Shown piece after piece: positions 1 to 6,146 of a DNA stretch of 7,616 nucleotides; positions within the stretch are counted from its first letter, which is position 1, and each line of letters opens with the position of its first letter. The position numbers were made by a program, and so were the translations under genes. The notes under the pieces were generated by a model that ran no database searches, had not been told where the DNA came from, and was given only the letters and a program-made list of their open reading frames with translations. This DNA is from Bacillota bacterium (GTDB lineage: Bacteria > Bacillota > Clostridia > Lachnospirales > Lachnospiraceae): assembly GCA_017861355.1 (NCBI GenBank), contig JAGFXQ010000160.1, positions 1 to 7,616 of the forward strand, written 5' to 3'.

Positions 1-216
1 ATAATGATGAGCCAGCTCCTCCACCAGTAATCTTATCGTTGGATCGGGATATAATCTCAAAATATCTGCATCCAGATTCTCAAGTACCTTTTTCACTCCA
101 GGTGCCGGTGGGTAGGGATTCTCATTGGTATTCAGCTTTACCATATCCTTCGTATTCGGTTGCTCACCGGGTATATATGGAACGACTGCCCGAATATTCT
201 TTTCCCATGGTCTCAT
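1..216 (-). CDS. hisC: Histidinol-phosphate aminotransferase HisC, N-terminal part, cut by the window edge
   Basis: This is the first 72 codons of a PLP-dependent aminotransferase that would convert imidazole-acetol phosphate and glutamate to L-histidinol phosphate in cytoplasmic histidine synthesis. The reading starts MRPWEKNIRAVVPYIPGEQ, then carries KLNTNENPYPP (residues about 27-37) and RLYPDP (about 54-59). These are the characteristic N-terminal signatures of HisC: the NENP substrate and cofactor region and the YPDP motif. The ATG at 214-216 is preceded by AAGGA with a six-base gap, and the frame stays open to base 1, so the rest lies outside the window. The 120-base gap to the upstream aminotransferase has a TATAAT at 270-275 but no recognisable -35 box, so I cannot say whether hisC has its own promoter. 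No T-box or His-rich leader peptide is visible. A close relative within the HisC/Cobalamin-type aminotransferase group cannot be fully excluded from 72 residues. Confidence 0.88.
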   Translation of the reverse strand, partial: MRPWEKNIRAVVPYIPGEQPNTKDMVKLNTNENPYPPAPGVKKVLENLDADILRLYPDPTIRLLVEELAHHY

Positions 217-336
217 TTGATATCCTTGCAACAGTATGGGCTGCCATAGTGTCACATTTTCCTTTCATTATTATATAAGCGAAGCTTAACACCCTTTCTT
301 AATGTGTATAAAACAGCTACCCTACTGAAGCGACAG

Positions 337-1524
337 TTAGGCAAGATATTCCTTTGCTAATAACTTAAACTTCGGCAAAGAGCGTTCTATCATCGCATAA
401 TCTACGCAATATGCGATTCTGCAATATCCCGGACACCCAAATGCAGAGCCTGGTACAATCAGCAGGTTATACTTTTTTGCCGCTTCACAAAAAGCCTTAT
501 CGTCCACTTCCAACGTTTTGACAAATAGATAGAAAGCACCTTGGGGCTTCACACATTCATATCCATAGGAAACCAGGCTGTTATATAATAATTCCCTGTT
601 TCGGTTATAGATCTCAACCTCTACCTTAGCCTCCAGGCACTTTGCAACCGCTCTCTGAATCAGTGAAGGTGCATTAACGTATCCAAGAATTCGATTTGCG
701 ACATTTGCTCCAGCCACAACATCCTCATAGTCATCCACTTCCTTCGGTATTACCAGATATCCGATTCTCTCGCCCGGAAGAGATAATGATTTACTAAAGG
801 AGTAACCGACGATGGTATTATGATAAAACTTAGTAAGGTATGGAACCTCCACTCCGTCATAAGCTAATTCTCTGTAAGGCTCGTCGGCGATCAGATAGAT
901 GGAGGAGTCGAATTCTTTCTCTTTTCTGTCCAGAACAGCTGCCAGTTCCCGGATAGTTTGTTCCGAGTAGACAACACCCGTTGGATTATTTGGGGTATTG
1001 ATAATAACCGCTTTGGTCTTCGCCGTAAGTTTTTGTTCAAATTCCTTCAAATTAGGTTGAAAATCTACTGTATTCGGATTAATAATTACAATCTGTCCAT
1101 CAAAATTACCAATATAGTTACGATATTCACCAAAGAAAGGAGCAAATACAACCACCTCATCTCCGGGGTTCAATAATGTCTTAAGGATAACATTTAGGCC
1201 ACCTGCAGCTCCAACGGTCATAATAATATTATCGCAATGAAAATCGGTACCAAAATTATGATTGATGGAAGTTGCAATCTTCTCTCTAACATCCTCATAT
1301 CCTGAATTATTCATATATCCGTGGACTAGATTCGGAGCTTCCTCATTGATAACCTGTAGCAATGCTTCCCTGATTTCCTTTGGCGGTTCGACACTAGGAT
1401 TGCCAAGACTGAAATCATACACATTTTCCGCACCATAGATACCTGCGAGCCTTTTTCCCTCTTCGAACATAGCTCGTATCACGGAACTGTTTTTTACTAA
1501 TCCAACCATTTTTTCTGAAATCAT
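337..1524 (-). CDS. Pyridoxal phosphate-dependent class I/II aminotransferase
   Basis: A complete 395-residue fold-type I aminotransferase, the usual length for the AspC/AlaT-like family. Visible landmarks, numbered from MISEKM: GNP near 42, the phosphate-loop VGAAGG about 104-109, NTPNNPTG about 176-183, DEPY about 214-217 (Asp that pairs with the pyridine nitrogen and Tyr), the Schiff-base lysine in SFSKS at about K245 followed by PGERIG, and the carboxylate-binding Arg in YCRIAY at about R369. The amino acid substrate cannot be told from sequence. Its place after a branched-chain transporter suggests, but does not show, a role in amino acid breakdown or synthesis. The frame is open upstream to an ATG at 1659, but I chose ATG 1524 because AAGAGG sits six bases before it, homologues typically begin near MISEKM, and a strong promoter (1567-1595) lies inside the would-be extension. 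Confidence 0.9.
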   Translation of the reverse strand: MISEKMVGLVKNSSVIRAMFEEGKRLAGIYGAENVYDFSLGNPSVEPPKEIREALLQVINEEAPNLVHGYMNNSGYEDVREKIATSINHNFGTDFHCDNIIMTVGAAGGLNVILKTLLNPGDEVVVFAPFFGEYRNYIGNFDGQIVIINPNTVDFQPNLKEFEQKLTAKTKAVIINTPNNPTGVVYSEQTIRELAAVLDRKEKEFDSSIYLIADEPYRELAYDGVEVPYLTKFYHNTIVGYSFSKSLSLPGERIGYLVIPKEVDDYEDVVAGANVANRILGYVNAPSLIQRAVAKCLEAKVEVEIYNRNRELLYNSLVSYGYECVKPQGAFYLFVKTLEVDDKAFCEAAKKYNLLIVPGSAFGCPGYCRIAYCVDYAMIERSLPKFKLLAKEYLA

Positions 1525-1566
1525 TGCGTACCTCTTTTCCGGCATTGCCATTTCAAATTTTCCAAA

Positions 1567-1595
1567 AGTATAGCATACTCTTGCATGGTTATCAA
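1567..1595 (-). promoter_or_regulatory. Sigma-A type promoter for the aminotransferase
   Basis: On the minus strand TTGATA (1590-1595) and TATACT (1567-1572) are separated by exactly 17 bases, and the -10 is extended by TGC just before it. The predicted start of transcription is near 1560, giving a leader of about 36 bases to the ATG at 1524. It lies just past a hairpin that would end the upstream operon, so the aminotransferase is probably its own unit. Confidence 0.72.
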
Positions 1596-1630
1596 TACCT
1601 TTGTAATATTTATGCAACCCCACTGAATCG

Positions 1631-1654
1631 AAAAGGCCGCCATTAGACAGCCTT
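1631..1654 (-). terminator. Probable terminator of the liv operon
   Basis: Read on the minus strand, AAGGCTGTC (1646-1654) and GGCGGCCTT (1633-1641) form a nine-pair stem with two G-U pairs and a TAAT loop, running into TTTTCG. The G-U pairs work only in minus-strand RNA, which fits a transcript-level role. It begins 20 bases after the stop of the kinase-like gene. The U tract is short, so termination may be incomplete. Confidence 0.55.
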
Positions 1655-1673
1655 AACAAACCTATCGTTATAT

Positions 1674-2294
1674 TTATCGAAATCTGATATCAAGATAGGA
1701 TTTTACGATCTCAACACATTTGCCAAATCCCAGCTTACTGCTGTTAAGGCAAAGATCGTAATGCTTTGCATTCTCCCATTCTCTGCCGGTATAATATTTA
1801 TAATATTCTGCCCGGTGCTTATCAATCTCAAGAATCTGCTTCTCAACATCCTTCTCGGATTTGCCAGTCATATCGACCAGTGTATTGATACAGTCCTGCA
1901 AAGGAGCATGTACAAATAAACGTACGACATTCGGATGATCCTTAAGAATGAAGTCCGCACAACGTCCAATGATGATACAGGTCTCTGTTTCCGCAAGCTC
2001 CTTGATAATCTTTGCCTGATAGTTGAATAAGTTATCATTGGAGACGAATTCGTCACTATCGGGCGCGATGAGCTCTCCTTTATATATGTTCCTTGCAATT
2101 TTAAATAGCAGACTCTTTTTCAATTTCTCATCTGCCTTAGCAAAAAGCTGTTCATTAATGCCACTGTCATCCGATGCAAAGCGCAATAAATCCCTATCAT
2201 AATAAGGTATCCCCAGTTCTTCTGACAGCATCTTACCAATAGTTCGACCACCGCTGCCATAGCCTCTGGCAATTGTAATTACATACTTAACCAT
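1674..2294 (-). CDS. Cytidylate-kinase-like P-loop protein (Cytidylate_kin2 type)
   Basis: A 206-residue cytoplasmic protein of the cytidylate-kinase-like family, a P-loop NTPase group whose members mostly lack a tested function. The N terminus VITIARGYGSGGRTIG has the glycine-rich nucleotide loop (residues about 11-20) in the form typical of this family, not the classical GxxGxGK[ST] of nucleoside monophosphate kinases. Next come YYDRDLL (about 31-37), IIIGRCADF (about 107-115), a lid-like DKHRAEYYKYYTGREW (about 158-173) with Arg161, and YDLCLNSSKLG near 179-189. True CMP kinases (Cmk) are similar in length, but this one should not be called cmk without assay data. It starts only 17 bases after livF with AGGAGG six to seven bases before the ATG, so it is co-transcribed with the transporter genes. 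Why a small kinase-like protein would travel with an amino acid importer is not known. Confidence 0.85.
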   Translation of the reverse strand: MVKYVITIARGYGSGGRTIGKMLSEELGIPYYDRDLLRFASDDSGINEQLFAKADEKLKKSLLFKIARNIYKGELIAPDSDEFVSNDNLFNYQAKIIKELAETETCIIIGRCADFILKDHPNVVRLFVHAPLQDCINTLVDMTGKSEKDVEKQILEIDKHRAEYYKYYTGREWENAKHYDLCLNSSKLGFGKCVEIVKSYLDIRFR

Positions 2295-2311
2295 ATGAAA
2301 TACCTCCTTTT

Positions 2312-3016
2312 TTATTCGCCAAGATATGCCTTCTTCACCTGCTCATTATCCATGAGTTTCTTTGCGTCGTCCGTAAGTACAATCTTACCGGTCTCCAGAA
2401 CATAAGCACGATCAGCGATCGAAAGTGCCTTCTTTGCATTCTGTTCTACCAATAGTACGGTAGTGCCGCTTTTGCTGATGCTCTTAATAATATCAAAGAT
2501 CTCAGCAACAAGGATGGGTGAGAGGCCCATCGAAGGCTCATCCATAAGTATAATCTTTGGCTTGGACATCAGCGCACGTCCCATTGCAAGCATCTGTTGC
2601 TCTCCACCGCTTAAGGTTCCCGCCAATTGATTCTTACGTTCCTGTAGTCTGGGAAACCGTTTGTATACACTTTGGATTGATTCGTCAATTTCAGCCTTAT
2701 CCTTACGTGTAAATGCTCCCATTAACAAATTCTCATAGACAGAGAGCTGAGCAAATACATGTCTTCCTTCCGGAACATGAGCAATACCTAACGATACTAT
2801 TTTATGTGCGGGTATCTTCTGAAGATCCGCACCTTCATATAATACCTCTCCGCTTTTTGCAGAGATCAGACCGGTAATGGTATGCAATATTGTCGTTTTA
2901 CCGGCACCGTTTGCTCCGATCAGCGCAATAACTTCTCCTTCATTTACCGTAAAGGATACGTCCTTAATGGCTTGGATTACACCATAATATACTTGTAAAT
3001 TTTTAACTTCCAGCAT
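2312..3016 (-). CDS. livF: Branched-chain amino acid ABC transporter ATP-binding protein LivF
   Basis: A 234-residue ABC ATPase, the shorter of the two that power a Liv-type importer from the cytoplasmic side. Walker A is GANGAGKTT (34-42). The Q-loop region reads VPEGRHVF (about 81-88), with the PEGR form that marks the LivF branch. The ABC signature is LSGGEQQ (135-141), Walker B is IILMDEP (155-161) with catalytic Glu160, and the switch position is VEQN with Gln192 in place of His, again usual for LivF. The C terminus ends KKAYLGE. GGAGGAAGGA precedes the ATG, with AAGGA six bases away. It follows livG by 17 bases and leads into the kinase-like gene by 17 bases, so it is an inner gene of the operon. 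The family also moves other hydrophobic amino acids, amides or urea, so the substrate is inferred from the general resemblance. Confidence 0.95.
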   Translation of the reverse strand: MLEVKNLQVYYGVIQAIKDVSFTVNEGEVIALIGANGAGKTTILHTITGLISAKSGEVLYEGADLQKIPAHKIVSLGIAHVPEGRHVFAQLSVYENLLMGAFTRKDKAEIDESIQSVYKRFPRLQERKNQLAGTLSGGEQQMLAMGRALMSKPKIILMDEPSMGLSPILVAEIFDIIKSISKSGTTVLLVEQNAKKALSIADRAYVLETGKIVLTDDAKKLMDNEQVKKAYLGE

Positions 3017-3033
3017 TTTTTATCCTTCCTCCG

Positions 3034-3792
3034 CTATTCGCCAAGATATGCTTTGATTACTTCCGGGTTGTTCAGAACCTCTTGTGGACGTCCGTTGGCC
3101 AACTCCATACCAAAATTCAAAACAAATATCTTCTCACAGATACCCGCCACAAGCTTCATGTCATGTTCAATCAAAAGAATAGTTACATCATATTTCTTTC
3201 TGATCAAAGTGATGGTCTTCATAAGCTCCTCGGTCTCAGATGGGTTCATGCCGGCTGCAGGTTCATCCAGTAACAGCATCTTTGGATTTGTTGCAAGAGC
3301 TCTTGCAATCTCCAACTTTCTTTGTTTTCCGTAAGGGAGGTTGGCAGATAGATAATGCGCTTCCTGATCAAGATCAAATACCTTCAGGATATCAAAAGCT
3401 TTCTCATTCATCAGCTTTTCTGTCTTAAAGAAAGACGGTAAGCGGAGAATTCCGGAAGCAGTAGAATACTTGTAGTTATTATGAAGACCAATCTTAACAT
3501 TATCAAGCACTGTCATGTTCTTAAATAAACGAATATTCTGGAAGGTTCTTGCGATACCTGCCTTATTAATCTCTATTGTACTTAGTCCGGTTATATTCCT
3601 CCCGTCCAAAGTAATAACGCCTGAATCCGGTTTATATACTCCGGTCAGCAGGTTAAATGCTGTGGTCTTACCAGCACCATTCGGTCCGATCAGACCGTAT
3701 AATTCGCCCTTTTCAATAGTTATATTGAAGGAATCAACTGCTCTTAATCCACCGAAGGAAATGCCTAAGTTTTTAACAGATAACATCGCCAT
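3034..3792 (-). CDS. livG: Branched-chain amino acid ABC transporter ATP-binding protein LivG
   Basis: A 252-residue ABC ATPase, partner of LivF. Walker A is GPNGAGKTT (36-44), the Q-loop is in ARTFQNIRLF (Gln85), the signature is the LivG-type LPYGKQRKLEIARAL (from 152), and Walker B is MLLLDEP (172-178) with Glu177 followed by AAGMNP. The switch His210 is in LLIEHDM, and the protein ends IKAYLGE. The insertion between the Q-loop and the signature (about 100-150) and the LNFG...G C-terminal segment are typical of LivG. Two start codons are possible: ATG 3792 and ATG 3786. The first is preferred because GGAGG lies nine bases before it. The start is only four bases past the livM stop, which implies translational coupling. 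Confidence 0.95.
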   Translation of the reverse strand: MAMLSVKNLGISFGGLRAVDSFNITIEKGELYGLIGPNGAGKTTAFNLLTGVYKPDSGVITLDGRNITGLSTIEINKAGIARTFQNIRLFKNMTVLDNVKIGLHNNYKYSTASGILRLPSFFKTEKLMNEKAFDILKVFDLDQEAHYLSANLPYGKQRKLEIARALATNPKMLLLDEPAAGMNPSETEELMKTITLIRKKYDVTILLIEHDMKLVAGICEKIFVLNFGMELANGRPQEVLNNPEVIKAYLGE

Positions 3793-3796
3793 AGCC

Positions 3797-4888
3797 TTAT
3801 GCCTCCTTCCTGTTCTTCTTCAAAAGGGATAATAAGGTTCCCTTAATCGTATGGTTTTTACGCCAAGCGATACATGCCGGATTCCAATTGAATATCATCA
3901 TGACGATCAGCACGATTGCATAGATCAACATACGGTAATCCTGCATAAAACGCAGATATTCCGGAAGCAGTGTAAGTAAAACAGCGGCAATGATAGAGCC
4001 ACGAATATTACCCATTCCACCAAGAACAACAAATACCAATATCATAATGGACATGTTATAACCGAAATTCTTTGGTGTAGCCACTAAGGTCGAGATATTG
4101 TGTGAATATAGAACTCCGGCAATACCTGCCATCGCAGCAGATAATGTAAATGCTAAAATCTTGAACTTTGTAATATCAATTCCGACTGACTCTGCAGCAA
4201 TTCGATTATCGCGGATCGCCTGAATCGCTCTACCGGAACGGGAATTCACCAGGTTTGTTATAATCAGGTACACCACAATCAAAAATATCGTAGCGATGGT
4301 AAAGGTGGTATCATTTGGCGTTCCTGTGATACCCTTCGCGCCGTTGAGAATGATGTCTCCATCCTTTGCAAGTCCCAAGGATAAGGAGTCCTTCATTGAA
4401 AAATGAAAGCCGCTGCCATCGATACCAATATATAATACATTGATTATATTCTTAATGATTTCGCCAAATGCCAGTGTAACGATAGCAAGATAATCTCCAC
4501 GAAGACGTAGTACTACAATACCAATCAACCCACCGAATAATGCTGCAAATATAGCACCAATCATTATTGCCAGTGGAAAGCGAATCCAAGGACTGGTAAT
4601 CGTGTTCTCGGTCAGTCTTGAGAAAAAAGCACCACTAAAAGCACCGATACACATAAATCCCGCATGGCCTAAGCTAAGCTCACCCAAGATACCTACTGTG
4701 AGGTTCAAGGATACTGCTAAGATAGAATAATAACAAAGAGGAACCAATAAACCCTGCATCAGATTAGACAGCGCACCTACTGCGATCAGTAACTGACACA
4801 GCACATAAATGATTGCTATAACACCGATTGTAATTACATTGGCGCGAGTAGATTTATTTAGTTGATTGAATACTTTCCATTGCTTCAT
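3797..4888 (-). CDS. livM: Branched-chain amino acid ABC transporter permease LivM
   Basis: A 363-residue multi-pass inner membrane protein, one half of the importer channel. The N-terminal cytoplasmic stretch (about 1-18) is followed by a hydrophobic helix, then NLTVGILGELSLGHAGF (about 62-78), the hallmark of LivM. The cytoplasmic loop RSGRAIQAIRDNRIAAESVGI (about 217-237) contacts the ATPases. LGGMGNIRGSIIAA (about 289-302) is also conserved. Length is ordinary. The tail is unusual: where many LivM proteins end with RPxGLLG this one reads NWNPACIAWRK and then a basic extension. No frame change restores the usual motif, so it appears to be a natural variant. The frame can be read from GTG 4897, which directly abuts the livH stop, but ATG 4888 has an AGGTGGG site at suitable spacing, so I chose that. 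Confidence 0.93.
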   Translation of the reverse strand: MKQWKVFNQLNKSTRANVITIGVIAIIYVLCQLLIAVGALSNLMQGLLVPLCYYSILAVSLNLTVGILGELSLGHAGFMCIGAFSGAFFSRLTENTITSPWIRFPLAIMIGAIFAALFGGLIGIVVLRLRGDYLAIVTLAFGEIIKNIINVLYIGIDGSGFHFSMKDSLSLGLAKDGDIILNGAKGITGTPNDTTFTIATIFLIVVYLIITNLVNSRSGRAIQAIRDNRIAAESVGIDITKFKILAFTLSAAMAGIAGVLYSHNISTLVATPKNFGYNMSIMILVFVVLGGMGNIRGSIIAAVLLTLLPEYLRFMQDYRMLIYAIVLIVMMIFNWNPACIAWRKNHTIKGTLLSLLKKNRKEA

Positions 4889-4897
4889 CCGTCCCAC

Positions 4898-5779
4898 CTA
4901 CACTTTCTCTTGCATCTTCTTGCCCAATATACCGGTAGGCTTTACAAGAAGAACCAAGATCAGAATCATAAATACGATTGCATCCGCAAGCTGGGAAGAG
5001 ATATAAGCACGGCTTAAGATTTCAATAACACCAAGTAAGATACCGCCGATCATTGCTCCTGGAATTGATCCGATACCACCGAATACCGCAGCAACAAATG
5101 CTTTGATACCGGGCATGGAGCCTGAGGTTGAGGTAAGACTGGGGTAAGCAGAGAACATCAATGCGCTTGCAACTGCCGCAAGCGAGGAACCGATTGCAAA
5201 GGTGATCGCAATTGTCTTATTCACATTAACACCCATCAGAACAGCAGCTGCCTTATCTTCTGATACGGCCAGCATACTGCGGCCGGTTCTGGACTTCTTA
5301 ACGAATATAGTTAGGGCAACCATAATAATGATACAAATCGGAATGGTTACCAAGGTCTCGCCCGAGATAGTCAAAGCTCCATCGGCAAGTTTTAATGCCG
5401 GTAAGGTAATCACAGAGCTAAAAGACTTAGTATCTGCACCAAATACCAATAATGCGATATTCTGAAGCAAATAGCTGACACCAATGGCTGTAATTAATAC
5501 TGCCAATGAAGATGCACCGCGGAGCGGTTTATATGCAACGCGCTCTATTGTCACTCCTAATAGAGTACAGAATATGATCGAAATCAGAACTGCGATTACA
5601 GGATTAAGACCCATCATGCTCATCACAGTAAAAATAACATAGCCACCCACCATAATAACATCGCCATGGGCAAAGTTTAGCATCTTTGCAATTCCATATA
5701 CCATGGTATACCCAAGCGCTATGATCGAATATACACTTCCCAGGCTGACGCCTTTAATTAAGTAAGAAACAAAGCTCAT
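4898..5779 (-). CDS. livH: Branched-chain amino acid ABC transporter permease LivH
   Basis: A 293-residue multi-pass membrane permease that pairs with LivM. Near the N terminus it has ISLG-like SLGSVYSIIALGYTMVYG and then NFAHGD (about 35-40), the LivH hallmark. The ATPase-contact loop SRTGRSMLAVSEDKAAAVLMG lies at about 163-183. The run AVFGGIGSIPGAMIGGILLG (about 231-250) and the C-terminal KPTGILG (about 280-286) are also conserved. An upstream ATG at 5809 is in frame, but it lies in a small inverted repeat (5793-5808 plus one base) and has no ribosome binding site. ATG 5779, preceded by GGGGGT four bases away, gives the usual MSFVSYL start. The start choice is therefore likely but not certain; ATG 5797 is a third option. 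It is the first gene after its own promoter and overlaps nothing. Confidence 0.93.
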   Translation of the reverse strand: MSFVSYLIKGVSLGSVYSIIALGYTMVYGIAKMLNFAHGDVIMVGGYVIFTVMSMMGLNPVIAVLISIIFCTLLGVTIERVAYKPLRGASSLAVLITAIGVSYLLQNIALLVFGADTKSFSSVITLPALKLADGALTISGETLVTIPICIIIMVALTIFVKKSRTGRSMLAVSEDKAAAVLMGVNVNKTIAITFAIGSSLAAVASALMFSAYPSLTSTSGSMPGIKAFVAAVFGGIGSIPGAMIGGILLGVIEILSRAYISSQLADAIVFMILILVLLVKPTGILGKKMQEKV

Positions 5780-5792
5780 AACGACCCCCGTC

Positions 5793-5874
5793 TGCATGAA
5801 TCCATGCAATAATTTCTTTATCAGACACTTACCCTGTAATGTTTACAGGATAATGATGCAGATAGACAATCTGC
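5793..5874 (-). promoter_or_regulatory. Three small hairpins in the livH leader
   Basis: The predicted leader between the promoter and livH carries three perfect inverted repeats in a row: GCAGAT/ATCTGC (5858-5874, five-base loop), CCTGTAA/TTACAGG (5833-5849, three-base loop) and TGCATG/CATGCA (5793-5808, four-base loop). None has a U tract, so they do not look like terminators. They may stabilise the message or affect initiation, since the last ends 13 bases before the chosen start. Some could arise by chance in AT-rich DNA. Confidence 0.4.
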
Positions 5875-5889
5875 TTTTATAACGTAACT

Positions 5890-5918
5890 ATTTTATCATA
5901 GGATATACATGGTTACAA
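5890..5918 (-). promoter_or_regulatory. Extended -10 promoter for livHMGF and the kinase-like gene
   Basis: On the minus strand TTGTAA (5913-5918) is separated by 17 bases from TAAAAT (5890-5895), which has the extended TGA just before it. The predicted start is near 5883, giving a leader of about 104 bases before ATG 5779. It lies downstream of the hairpin that follows livJ, so the permease and ATPase genes can be expressed apart from livJ. Confidence 0.6.
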
Positions 5919-5970
5919 CCAAAAAACATAACTTGTTTTGTATTTTTATAAGCCCACTGAGCTTTCCTTC

Positions 5971-6070
5971 GTCATGAATGATAGAAAGCACGCTTCGCGA
6001 ACTTTCTATTGTCATGAATAAAATATACAGAGGGACGATAAGTTCCGGTCCCTCTGTATTAATTCATGAC
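5971..6070. repeat. REP-like intergenic element: three TCATGA motifs framing two hairpins
   Basis: GTCATGAAT occurs at 5971-5979 and 6011-6019, and inverted as ATTCATGAC at 6062-6070. Between the first two lies ATAGAAAG (5981-5988) paired with CTTTCTAT (6002-6009). Between the second and third lies ATACAGAGGGAC (6025-6036) paired with GTCCCTCTGTAT (6048-6059). The core TCATGA is itself a palindrome, so the outer motifs can also pair and lengthen both stems. The CAGAGGGAC...GTCCCTCTG hairpin resembles short repeats found scattered in clostridial genomes, some of which are linked to REP-associated (Y1/RAYT) transposases. That link is from general knowledge. No transposase is present here. Confidence 0.55.
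6017..6059 (-). terminator. Probable (partial) terminator between livJ and livH
   Basis: Read on the minus strand, a perfect 12-pair stem (6048-6059 with 6025-6036) has an 11-base loop and is followed by ATTTTATT (6017-6024). It starts about 88 bases after the livJ stop. In Liv systems the binding protein is normally needed in excess over the channel, and a hairpin here, with a new promoter behind it, would give that. The U tract is interrupted, so read-through is expected. It is also part of the repeat element in this gap. Confidence 0.55.
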
Positions 6071-6102
6071 ATTGTTCTCTACGAATATGGCTTTTTGAAT
6101 GT

Positions 6103-6127
6103 AATACTTCTAAATATAAGAAATACT
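6103..6127 (-). other. AT-rich hairpin just after livJ
   Basis: In minus-strand RNA AGUAUUUCU (6119-6127) pairs over nine bases with AGAAGUAUU (6103-6111), with a seven-base loop. Two of the pairs are G-U and would be mismatches in the opposite strand's RNA, which favours a role in the livJ transcript. There is no U tract after it. It may protect the 3' end of the livJ message, but it is weak and could be chance. Confidence 0.3.
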
Positions 6128-6146
6128 ATTTGTAATTTTGCCTTAA

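Noticed and set aside
165..268. Small minus-strand frame from ATG 268 overlapping the hisC start, possible leader peptide
   Set aside because: It encodes no run of histidines, has no attenuator after it, and overlaps the hisC coding start in another frame.
270..275. TATAAT as a -10 box for hisC
   Set aside because: No -35 match at 16-18 bases and no extended -10. In AT-rich DNA a lone hexamer is weak evidence.
39..278. Plus-strand open frame of 79 codons
   Set aside because: It is antisense to the hisC start, which has clear family motifs and a ribosome binding site. The plus-strand product shows no recognisable motif.
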